A DNA stretch of 64,000 nt from NCBI GenBank assembly GCA_015847255.1, contig JADLZK010005850.1, positions 1 through 64,000 of the forward strand, read 5' to 3'. The DNA comes from Hyparrhenia diplandra. Its lineage: Eukaryota; Streptophyta; Magnoliopsida; Poales; Poaceae. Position numbers and translations under genes: made by a program. Under the pieces are notes generated by a model. It made no database searches and was not told the origin of the DNA. It saw nothing but the letters and a program-made list of their open reading frames with translations. Below are positions 54,460 through 64,000 of the stretch, piece by piece; within the stretch, counting starts at the first letter, position 1; each line of letters starts with the position of its first letter.

Positions 54460-55560
54460 CATCTTGCTGTTCTGTTCTTGCTTAAATTAGCATTCTCGTG
54501 TTGACACTATGAATGTCACTTATCTGCTTTGCATTCAACATTGTGGATTACTGATTTTCTTGCCTGTGATCTCAGAAACGAAGAACCAGTCGGTTGTTAT
54601 TGATTCTCCTGATTTGGATATAGGATTCTCTGTAAAGATTTTGGACCTTCAGTTGAACCGTGTTGTGCTGGATCTCAAGCCTGTCGCCCAGACCTCCAAT
54701 AACCAGGTGCATCTGATATCCTGACCCTTTACTTGTCTGGTATCTATTGATACAACTACAATAGTACAAGTGATTACGGTTCCAAACCAGATTTATCTAT
54801 TGTCTAATTCATACCCCCTCCGGTCCTGTTTAAGTGGCGTGCAGGAAATTGTGATTGCATCTGTGTGGTCTATAGCATCTAGGAGTATCTTGCATTTGGA
54901 ACGTCCTGCAGTATTCTTGGTTAGAGGTAACTAAACACCTCTAGCTTTTTCCTTTGAATTTAGTACACTACAGCTAGTTTGTTCTTGGCTTATGATAACC
55001 ACATCAAGTAAATAACGCAACCTTAGGTGGAATAATTATTTACATGACCCTTTGTCTGATTATAGTTTGTGACATACAAGAAAATTTTGTTTGCACACCC
55101 TTTTACCATATCGTCACCTTCCTTCCATACTTGCATTTCTAATCAGTTATAGCATGTGTGTATATTATTCTGGTTGATCATCTGTTGCTATCTGCTGCCT
55201 TTTGTAGGTCTTGTCTCTGGACATATTGATCAAAGACTTGCCAATGTGATATAGCTGCATCAGGATCATATTAGTTACTAAGTATGTGCTTGTAATAATT
55301 TTTTGTGGCTGTGTGCTTTTATGCAGAGGTCACAAGTGGACAGGTAGGTTCATGATTATTGTATCCACTTGACGTAATGATCTTGAATTAATAAAATCCT
55401 TCCTTCACATAAAAAGTCTGTGCTCAGGATCCATGTAGCTTAGATATTTGCTGAATATGTGCATGCTACTTCTAATTGTCATGATCCATCTTGGGCCTCT
55501 TTTCGTGCATTGTCGCATGGATAGTTGACAACTGAACCTTTGATAATTTAGCTGTGCATA
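54460..55560 (+). repeat. Exon-bearing module, copy 1 (parts A and B)
   Basis: Part A (54460-54830) contains an exon-like block and part B (54836-55415, with a tail to about 55545) is non-coding. A is repeated at 55570-55917. B is repeated at 62755-63306 and partly at 42719-43033. Similarity is high over hundreds of bases. The duplicated unit of about 1.1 kb was later interrupted by the MITE and Helitron. Confidence 0.9.
54576..54706 (+). pseudogene. Exon fragment of an unrecognised gene
   Basis: A 131-bp block with CTCAG before it and GTGCAT after it is open in one frame and reads ETKNQSVVIDSPDLDIGFSV, then KILDLQLNRVVLDLKPVAQT. The composition looks like genuine protein. The second copy (about 55669-55803) has a one-base indel and a stop, so that one is broken. 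I do not recognise the family. Confidence 0.4.
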
Positions 55561-55569
55561 ATAGGTGCT

Positions 55570-55917
55570 TGTTCTTGCTTAAATTAGCTTCCTCATGTCA
55601 ACACTATGCAACTCACTTATCTGCTCTGCATTCAACACTGTGGTTTTCTCATTTTCTTGCCTGTATGATCTTGGAAACAAAGAACCAGCCCGGCTGTTAT
55701 TGATTCTCCTGATTTGGGTATAGGATTCTCTGTAAAGGTTTTGGACCTTCAGTCAAAGCATGTTGTGTTGGGTCTCAAGCCAGTTGTCCAGACCTCCAAG
55801 AACTAGGTGTGTCTCGATATCTCGACCCTTTACTTGCCTGCTATATTGATACACTACAACAGTACAAGTGACTACGGATCCAAACCAGATTTATCTATTG
55901 TCTAATTCTTAGTGACT
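55570..55917 (+). repeat. Exon-bearing module, copy 2, part A only
   Basis: Matches 54475-54830 (TTGATTCTCCTGATTTGG, TATAGGATTCTCTGTAAAG, then CAAACCAGATTTATCTATTG). It ends at the Stowaway insertion at 55919. Confidence 0.9.
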
Positions 55918-56139
55918 ACTCCCTCCGTTCCAAATTGTAGTTCACTTTGGCTTTTCTAGATTCACTAGTTAAATGCCCGTGCGTTGCTACGGGATAATTT
56001 AAATTTTATATAAAATCATGGATCGCACGATAAGATAACAATACTACGAAAAAGAAATAATAATATTAAAGTAACATTTAATCCAAACAAGTATTGGAAA
56101 GATGTCTGCATATGACCCAGCAAAGCTATGACAACAAAG

Positions 56140-56880
56140 TTAGGAGGTATTCTTGTACATGTACATGAATAAATTTAAAAATATTGCTAAACAAATATAA
56201 AGCTTTATACATAAATAATACATATACATAGTATATAGTATAAAAACGAAAAAAAAAACTATTTCCTTTCCCACTCCTTGTCCGGTTGTCCTAGTGTTCT
56301 CGGTCGGTGTCGATGAAGCCGGCTCTTCCATTATCGTTCTGCCGACTCCATTCCCTTCTCCTTCTTCCACCGTCGATCCGCCTGACCGGTGACCACCTCG
56401 TCTCCTCGGGGGGGATGCCGCCGACGCGATCGAATCAGTGTCTTGCGCGGCTGCTACCGGCAGGGGCCCGTCGTCCCCGGGCTCTCTAGACTCGTGCCCA
56501 CCCCCCCCTCCGTATACCCACGTGGGGAAGCGCCGGCGCCGCCCGGTATCGTCGGGGCGGCGCGGCGGCCGGGCCCGGCAGTCGTGGCGGCCGGGGCGGC
56601 ACCTCGCGCGGCGCCCCTCCATCTTTGGGTGGCTCGCGGTGGCGACCCCTCCCCGCCGGTGGTGCTCCTCCGCCGCGGCCGCCCTGTTCCCCCATCTCCG
56701 GCGCGGCCCCAGCCCGATCGCGGAAGCTCCCCAGCGGCCTGATTCCCTGGAGACCGAGCACCACCAGGTGTGCCAGCCCCTTCTCTTCTTCCCTAAATGC
56801 TTTGCTAAACCGAGCACCCAAACCCTCCACCTATCCGCCATCGCCGTGGTCTGGCAGATCCATACTTAGGGGAATCAATT
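56140..56880. other. GC-rich captured-gene-like block inside the Helitron
   Basis: Long open frames on both strands (233 residues on the minus strand, to 56841; several on plus) with Pro/Arg/Gly-rich, low-complexity content and no domain. On the plus strand, GAGCACCACCAG followed by GTGTGCC near 56767 looks like an exon end. It is probably a captured first exon with its leader. Confidence 0.35.
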
Positions 56881-59800
56881 AATCATGGCTGTGGTGCAGA
56901 GTGCTATCTTGTGCGGTGTGCAATTTCATGGTCTTATAGTGCAATAATTTATTTGGTCTTTGATTAGTTAATCACTTAAGCTCTTCCTTCCATTCTACTC
57001 AATATGTGTAAGTCTCGTTTTTAGAACTCAAATTCCCAGTCCTGTACATTTACCTTCTATTATTGTATGGATGGGTTCCAGTAATGAGGCATTCCAGACT
57101 GTATGGTAAAGAGGCCGCATTGGTAATTCTAACAAACTAAAAAGATTATTGTCTTATGTATGAGAAGTCAACTCCATTTTCTACCTTTTGTTCTTAGATT
57201 CACTGCTCTCTATTGTGATGGCAAACAGCGCCCAGTACATTCAGGTTGGTTAGGCCATGGTTTTATATAAAATTACAGTACATTCAGGTTAAAATTACAG
57301 CCCCGGTACATTCAGTTTAATTTAGAAGGAATACTTTTTATTTTTTATTATACTTGATCTCATGGCTATGGTTCTCATGGCCCGGTAAATAGAGAGCAGT
57401 TGGTTAGGCCATCTCACTCAGGTGATTGTCTTCGCATACACGAGGAATCCTAGCAGTAGCGGTAATATTCAGGTTGTGGACTAAATAAGAATTGCAAAAT
57501 GATTAGGAAAGGGGTCATTCTGAATCTGAATTGCCAAAATGAAAGATCAACCAGAACCTGAACCAGACATTATTTGTTCCTATAGTTCTTGGAAACTTCT
57601 CTAATATTTTTATCTTTCTTCATTCTGGATCTTTGCTTGCTTCTCATGGCTCCCTAAAATGAAAGGTGACTCCATGAATATCATGCTCATTCATAATTTT
57701 TGTTGTTGACTCCATGAATGCGGGTTCAGAGGTGACAAACTCAAGCTCAACAGAGTGTTTCATTGAAACACAACCAAATTGGAGAGATTGGGTTGGTATG
57801 TACACTTACTGCTCTTAGCAAGTAGACTTGTTATGATAAAGCTTTGTTTGCTGGTTCCTAATATTTATAGGATAGCAAATGATATTCTAAAAGGAAATGG
57901 CTTCGATTCATCCAACGCCAACTGTTGTCGATGTTCTATCTGTGTACACCTATTAAAATTGCTGCCCACTTTTAACTTTTTTTATATCTGTAGTCAATGA
58001 CTAAGAAACTGATATTTACTTAGTTGGCGGTTAACTGAATGTTGTAAGAGAAGACACTCTGAACCAAACCAATTGACTGAAACATGCAGTTAACTGAAAC
58101 TTGTATCATGTGACTGAAGTTCCTCCGACAAAATAGCAGGAACTCATATAGTTGTAAAATTCATTTCTTAATGAGTAGACATTCTTGCTCTAAAATTCAC
58201 AGTAATGAGGCATTCCAGACTGTAAACTAATATACCTTCATTAGACATTCTTGCTCTAAACTGAAAATAATATACCTGGTCATTTTGGTGTGTAATGTTG
58301 TGGTTTAATCACATAAAAAACTAACAGTGATGACACTTCTTTAGAGCAGATCAAGCAATAGAGCAGATCAAACAGACCCTGATGGTGTCTGCTACTATTA
58401 AATAACTAAGTACTGCAACCACTAATTAGATAACTGATATTAGCTCCATCCTCTTATTATTGCAGGTTGAGTTCCTATGGAGCCAGTCCATATTTTCATC
58501 CATTCCTTTTGCTGTATCTCCATCTGCAATAAAATTGAAAGGGGAGTATCAACCCTAATGTAAGTACTGTCTCCACCGTATCCCATACTTTTTTATAGCT
58601 CTTGTTGGCTTTTAAAGTGACACAAATCAACACCACAATACCTATTGAATGGGGAGTGTCAACACGACCTTGACTATTCGTCTTATACCATTCACAATGA
58701 TTTTTGTTTATTTCACTACTTTGATCGTTCATTGTTGTGTGCTGGTCTATCTCCCTCTGCCTCTTGTGCTCATTCGAACCCCATCTGCTAGTGGCACTAA
58801 AGTCATAGGGTTCTGATTAGTTTCAACGAATCTTACGGAAGAGTTGCAAACATACGACCATTGTGTGAGAAAATGAAACCTACCCCCATGGGCTGTATTT
58901 GTAAGGTCCCCAGAAGTTACCTGATCACTTGTCCGCCCACGCGTTCCCATCAATACAACCTGTCAATTAAGATATACCATTCTGTCAAGGCATCTTCTCA
59001 GGACAGCACCGAGTAAAAAGTTTCTAAGTTAGGGTGATAAGGTATAGGTGAATCTGAAACCAAAGATTACCTTTGGGCGCACAAGAATGATATATCGATG
59101 TTATAGCTTCTTACTGTTGTTTTTCGCTGTTCACCTTTGGAGCTGTTTGACATAGGTTACAGCTAATTTATACTGAGTTCGACCATATAGATAGACTTCT
59201 AATTTAACAAAAACACATGCAGATCACATACCCCTTCTTCGATGTTGTCAACTTGAAACCCCAGATCACCAATCGATTCACAAGAATGATCTATCGATGT
59301 TGTAGCTCCTTACGGTTCCTCTTACTGATCACCTGAGATAATAGTACCAAATGAATGTGCAGGTCCTACTAATTCTTGACGTTAGTAGAAAGCAAGTAGA
59401 TTGGCAAAAAACAACTTATGAAAGTTTCTGATGCCGTCCAACACGATCATCTGATGTTTATTTGTGACATTCTAGAACTTTCACTTTAGTAAGATCCCAG
59501 CTGTGTAGTTCACCTTTGGATCTGCAACAGGTTTGACTTAAGTTATAATGAGATAAATCATACAGTGTTGACAAATGAAATATAGATAGACTTCACACAA
59601 AAACACATACATTTCACAAATATCATTATAACTTTATAACGGTATTCTCAGGTAATGGTACAGAGGATTTCTGAATATGGTCTAACTCAATTTGGAGACT
59701 GCACCATAAATCAGATGGCAACAAAAAATTTGAACATTCAATGCTGCCTACAGAAAAAGTTTGATGAAACAATCTTCCTGTCAGTTTTGATCAATGCATG

Positions 59801-60890
59801 ACACAAGCATGAGGTTACATGAAGTAAATGAATCGGGTCATCGCTATTTTGAGACTGACAAACATTATAACTCAGTTTCAGGCCAAAAGAAGATATCATA
59901 TATACTTTCACCCCACCGTTTCATTTACTCCATTTTCTCATTCTATATTTTTCCCCAACCAAGCTTCTCATTCAAATTTGAGATGTACATATTGGTTGTA
60001 CTGATCAATGCATGACACAAGCAGTACTTCATTATTGAGAATGTTTGATAAATCTTCCTGTCAGTATTGAGCAATGCATGACACAGGCATGGGCTTACAA
60101 TCTATTCAGAATGTCTTTCCCTAATCATTATTGGTGCCAAAGTTAATATATTTCATTACTGCATTTTAGATTAATATACAGGATGAAACCAAAAGGATTT
60201 TTTATATGCTTATTAGTCCCTTTTAATTGTCAGTTGCTATTGCACTGTATTATCTTTGGTTTATCCTATCTGATTCATACAATTGTATTTCCTAACAATG
60301 TTAGGATGCATCTATTGCACTGCACTATCTTTGGTTTAGCCATTCTAGGTTTACAGCTACCCTTCTCTATATTCAGATGGATTAAATGGCGCTCACCTTC
60401 ATGTGTTGGCAGCCGTTTTGAGGACCTACAACAAGAAGCTTTCAGGACAAGCTGCCTCATGTCATTCCCTTCTACCCCATTCTTGGACAATGAACAGCAA
60501 TCATGTGCAGACAAATGGTTCTAGAGTTTTCTTGGTCTAAGCAGTCGACTACATTGAGCTCAAAGTTATTGCATTCCCACTTTTCCAAGGGTTCACTTTA
60601 TTGAGAACTCCACTGAAGGACTACTGATATATTGCAAATAATTTCCAGTGTAGTCAGAATACCAGCCAGGTAAACATCTGAATCTCGACTACAAACTTAA
60701 ATCAACCAATATATCAGTGAAGTTGCAGTGTGATTTCTAACCAAAAGCAAAATCCCTCAATTATTTTCACAGCTCTAAATGATAACTACAATACTACTTG
60801 CTGCTCGTGATGTTGAGTGAGGACATGAACATGAAATCAAAGAATCAAGACCAAAATGAGAAGATGGCTGACCATGGGTTTAGGATTTTT
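56881..60890. other. Helitron interior without a recognised gene
   Basis: AT-rich intron-like DNA. ATGAGGCATTCCAGACTGTA occurs twice (about 57084 and 58206). ATGCATGACACAAGCA and a variant occur three times (about 59795, 60008 and 60074). TGCACTNTATCTTTGGTTTA occurs twice (about 60245 and 60320). No open frame with a domain. Confidence 0.45.
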
Positions 60891-61355
60891 GCCGGCCGTT
60901 GGCGGGCTGCAGTCAGCCATGGTGACCGACGGGCCGGCGGATTGGTTCCTTGACGGCAAGGAACAGTTAGAGCGTAAGAGGAAAACCTGGACGGAGCTGA
61001 TGATCTGTCTGCGGCGATCTTGAACGGATCGGACGTCCGGCACCCACCAGCGACCCAGCACCGGATTTCTCCGCGATCAACGTCCGGGCGTGGCCGCCTG
61101 GGTGGAGGCAGCCTGGGTGGACTTCTCCTGGGTAGACTTCTTGCTGCGGCAGTGCAATGAGGGACGGGAGGGATCACCAGTGGGAGAGGAACGGGAGGAG
61201 ATCGCAACGTAGACTGCAAATCTATGTTGGGATGCTTTTTACCGCACAAGGAGGAGGGGTGTCGTGCCGTGATCACCGTCTTCCTTCTGGGGAGTTGTTT
61301 CCATATGGGTGTTGTTTCCTTATGGGGGAGGCCAAGATCGCATGCATAGACTGCT

Positions 61356-61657
61356 CAGGATTTAGTTTATTTCCTAATTTTAGTATGGGCTTTCCTGATT
61401 TGATGGATAATAATTACCTTCCTTTCATAACCGTAGAGAGAAAAATACGGAGGGACAGGAGGAGATCGCACGGGGGTTGAGGGGAGCGTCGATCTGCATG
61501 TCTGCCCAGGATTTAGTTTATTTCCTAATTTTAGTATGGGCTTTCCTGATTTGATGAATAATTACCTTCCTTTCATAACCATCGAGAGAAAAATACGGAG
61601 GGACAGGAGGAGATCGCACGGGGGTTGAGGGGAGCGACGATCTCCTTCGTCGCACGA
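61356..61657. repeat. 151-bp tandem duplication inside the Helitron
   Basis: CAGGATTTAGTTTATTTCC starts at 61356 and again at 61507. The two units agree almost base for base, including GAAAAATACGGAGGGACAGG and GATCGCACGGGGGTTGAGG, with a few substitutions and a short deletion in the second. Recent slippage or unequal exchange near the 5' end of the element. Confidence 0.95.
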
Positions 61658-61840
61658 GCGGACCGATTGTCGTAGTTATTTTTTACCGCACGAAAAAAAA
61701 TGGTCTTCCTTTCATCCTTCTTATGTAGTATAAAGATTTCTTTTTACTATGTATCTAGACATAGTGTATAACTAGGTGCATAGTAAAATCAATGTATCTA
61801 GAAAAGCCAAAGTGAACTACAATTTGGAACGGAGGGAGTA

Positions 61841-62754
61841 CAAAACAACCTAATCACAAGACCCACCCCGTTCCACATTCATCTCAAGCAAATCAAACAT
61901 GTCTGCAAAGTGCAAACACATAAAAAAGCTCACGTACCTAGGCTGAACCTCATTCATCTCAATTATAACCTGTAAGGTCAAAGCTATGGAAACATTTTGG
62001 ATGATCGGTCAAAGTAGAAAACTAACAACCATGTATTTGTTGTGTAATGTTTGTCATTATCCTTTTCTTCATGCTTTCTTTTGATCCACCTTGGATATTT
62101 TCTTCATACGAACTAAAACGAAGATGGGACATTGGGTTGCATTCTGACCAAAATTTAGCTCCTTTCTTACTAATTATCCCAAGTAGATCATTAACCACAC
62201 AATTTTGGCACATATGCGCTTGTGATTTTTGGTTGCCTTTCTTTAGTTTTGCTGCCTGGGTGAAGCAAGTTTCCTACGCATCCTTGAGATTGCTCTGTTG
62301 TTTCGAATGGTAGATAGATTGCGTCCAGTCCTGACGAAGCCCAAATTTTCTTAGGAGCAAGCATTTGATGTTCATTTGTTGCAGATGACTATTCAAGTAG
62401 AGTTTCCTCCCCTGCTTTAAGCTTGTACCTGATAGCTTTTCCCCTCAAAAAGCAACTGACAAGAATTTTGTTGGGCACATATTGATATCGAAGAATTAAC
62501 ATACAATAAACATAGAAAAACAAAAAACCACCACAAGTCCACGATGGCTACAACTGAAGACAACCACCAAATCAAAGAAATCACCAACAAAACAACCAAT
62601 GTAGCGTCACACTGATGCTAAACCAGCAAACTGAAGAGTCACGAGGGGGGAGGGGTCTTCTCAGTGATGCCTCCAGGAAGTAAGAACAACATCCACAGAC
62701 GCCTCAGTGGACCTGAGAAGTCACCCCGCTAGTAGTGCATCTGATGTTGGCGTG
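61841..62754. other. Insertion or filler between module halves, no gene
   Basis: This stretch has no counterpart in the first copy of the module (54830-54836). It must therefore have been inserted, or have been lost from copy 1. Open frames are short and without domains. Confidence 0.45.
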
Positions 62755-63306
62755 CCAGGCAGAAAATTGTGATTGCATCTGTGTGGTCTGTAGCATCTAG
62801 GAGTATCTTGCATTTGGATGTCCTGCAGTATTCTTGGTTAGAGGTAACTGAATATCTAGCTTCTTCCTTTGAATTTAGTACACTACAGCTAGTTTGTTCT
62901 TGGCTAATATGATAACCACGCCAATTAAAGAATGCAACCTTAATTAGAATGATCATTTATAGGACACTTTGTCTGATTATAATTTGTGACATACAAGGAC
63001 ATTTTGTTTGCACACCCTTTTACCATATCATCACCTTCCTTTCATATTTGCATTGCTAATCAGTTATAGCATGTACATGTATTACTCTGGTTGATCATCT
63101 GTTGCCATCTGCTGTCTTTGCTTGTCTCTGGACAGATTGATCAAAGACTTGTCAATGTCATATAGCAGCATCAGGATTGTATTAGTTACTAAATATGTGC
63201 TTGTAGTAATTTTTTGAGGCTGTGGGTCACTAGTGGCCAAGTAGGTTCATGATTATTCTATCCACTTGACGTAATGGTCTTGAATTAATAAAATCCTTCC
63301 TTCATG
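62755..63306 (+). repeat. Module copy 2, part B
   Basis: Matches 54838-55415 closely: AAATTGTGATTGCATCTGTG, TCTAGGAGTATCTTGCATTT, GTCCTGCAGTATTCTTGGTT, TTTACCATATCNTCACCTTC and TTGAATTAATAAAATCCTTC. It carries no protein. Confidence 0.92.
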
Positions 63307-63308
63307 TA

Positions 63309-64000
63309 TGTGGGGATCACTCCCGCCCCTTAGCCTTCGCTCTCGAGGGGGCGGGAAGGGGCGAGGGCTTCCCACAGGATAAGACGGAAAGATAAGCGGG
63401 GCGCGAGACGACCTCCGGGCGACCCGACCTTCGCTGGAGTTGCCGAGGGTCGGGGCGGTCGGAGGGCGCCTTGACCTCCGAAAGGGGGATAAAGACTGCG
63501 TGAGGCGAAGCGAGGGAGGACAAAAACGAGTGAATGGCAATTAAACTGGCCACCAACCGATCCCTTTCCTTGAGCCCGTATTTATAGGAATACAAGGGGT
63601 CAGAGGGGCTGATTTACAATTTGGTACACGGTAGGTGGGGGAACACACACTTACAGGTGGACCCTCACAGGGGTAGGCAAGTAACTATTCGTACAGGGCT
63701 AGTATGGGGAATACACGCTGGACTCCTTCCAGGCCTGGGGATGTAGGGTTTCCCCGTACCCGCCGCCGGTCGCGTGTACCCGCGGAGGGGGCTTCTCCGG
63801 AGGGTCCCCTCCGCTGGCTTCTCCCGCTGCCTTGGGGCCTGCTCTGGTTCTCGGCTTCGACCAGCGACCCCGAAAGCCGGACTTGTCGGTGGTGGGTGAA
63901 GCTTTGCCGTCTGCACCTTCGCGGAGGGGCCTCCGCTCACCGGACCTGCAGGACTTCATCAGGAACTTGTTAGGGGTGATTTGATCTTGGCCCCCCGTAG
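63309..64000 (-). mobile_element. LTR-like element entering from the right edge (partial)
   Basis: At 63309 the AT-rich module changes abruptly to GC-rich sequence starting TGTGGGGATC. Its inverse would end in CA, as LTRs do. A TATA box reading CTATAAATAC on the minus strand (about 63576-63585) suggests a minus-strand LTR. No coding domain is visible, and the element runs past the window, so the call rests on the boundary and base composition. Confidence 0.5.

Larger units (their letters stand above)
55965..61736 (-). mobile_element. Helitron, non-autonomous, 5772 bp
   Basis: Read on the minus strand it begins TC (61736) and ends CTAG (55965), inserted exactly between A (55964) and T (61737), the Helitron target rule, with no target duplication. 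A hairpin CCCGT..ACGGG (55976-55980 with 55989-55993) sits 11 bp from the 3' end, the expected termination signal. No Rep/helicase gene is present, so it depends on another element. The interior holds GC-rich gene-like blocks at about 56300-56880 (with a splice-donor-like end at 56767) and 60890-61200, perhaps captured host fragments. I cannot name their sources. Confidence 0.88.
55919..61838. mobile_element. Stowaway MITE split by a Helitron
   Basis: Left piece 55919-55964 (CTCCCTCCGTTCCAAATTG, then AGTTCACTTTGGCTTTTC). Right piece 61737-61838 ends with the exact inverse of those motifs. TA occurs on both outer sides (55917-55918 and 61839-61840). Without the Helitron the MITE would be 148 bp. 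Confidence 0.9.

Noticed and set aside
1..64000. tRNA or rRNA genes
   Set aside because: No cloverleaf with conserved A and B box spacing and no rRNA core motif caught my eye on either strand. Very short or decayed copies could be missed without a covariance search.

Overview
This window looks like nuclear DNA of a grass, most probably rice (Oryza). The reasons are the class-2 metallothionein gene with short exons and GT-AG introns, expanded receptor-kinase and NB-LRR families, and a dense mix of Stowaway and Tourist MITEs, CACTA, MULE, Helitron, LINE and LTR elements. The species is inferred from general familiarity with such genomes; no search was run.

Layout. 0-3 kb: a non-autonomous LINE-like element and short repeats. 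3.6-5.3 kb: a type-2 metallothionein gene (three exons), the most recognisable conventional gene, with one puzzling extra G at the first splice donor. 5.3-8.6 kb: AT-rich intergenic DNA with local tandem duplications. 8.6-21.5 kb: nested mobile DNA. A decayed CACTA transposon carries a TNP2-type transposase and a 1.7 kb insertion. Next come plastid-like DNA, a minus-strand LINE split by a 4.56 kb solo-LTR-like element, and more plastid-like DNA with a broken psbH start. 21.7-30 kb: minus-strand receptor-kinase relics: an LRK10-like ectodomain, an LRK10-like kinase, and a lectin (S-domain) receptor-kinase ectodomain split by a 2.96 kb LINE with a 16-bp target-site duplication. 31.4-38.1 kb: NB-LRR C-terminal relics, three MITEs, and an LRR-XII (Xa21-like) receptor-kinase pseudogene. 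40.7-53.1 kb: a small family of predicted membrane proteins of about 105-117 residues, with one intact minus-strand copy, one intact plus-strand copy and one deletion relic. Between and around them lie duplicated flanks, a MULE, and a 71/73-bp tandem array with a four-unit higher-order pattern. 53.5-63.3 kb: a duplicated exon-bearing module, and a Stowaway MITE split by a 5.8 kb Helitron. 63.3 kb to the end: the edge of a further LTR-like element.

How the genes relate. Only three loci look potentially functional: the metallothionein (metal and redox buffering, subject to the splice-site question) and the two small membrane-protein genes, whose function I do not recognise. The rest is a graveyard of immune-receptor-type genes (LRK10-like, S-domain, LRR-XII, NB-LRR) fragmented by indels and transposons. 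This fits a birth-and-death receptor cluster. The best candidate for something undescribed is the small membrane-protein family with its duplicated promoters and the neighbouring satellite array.
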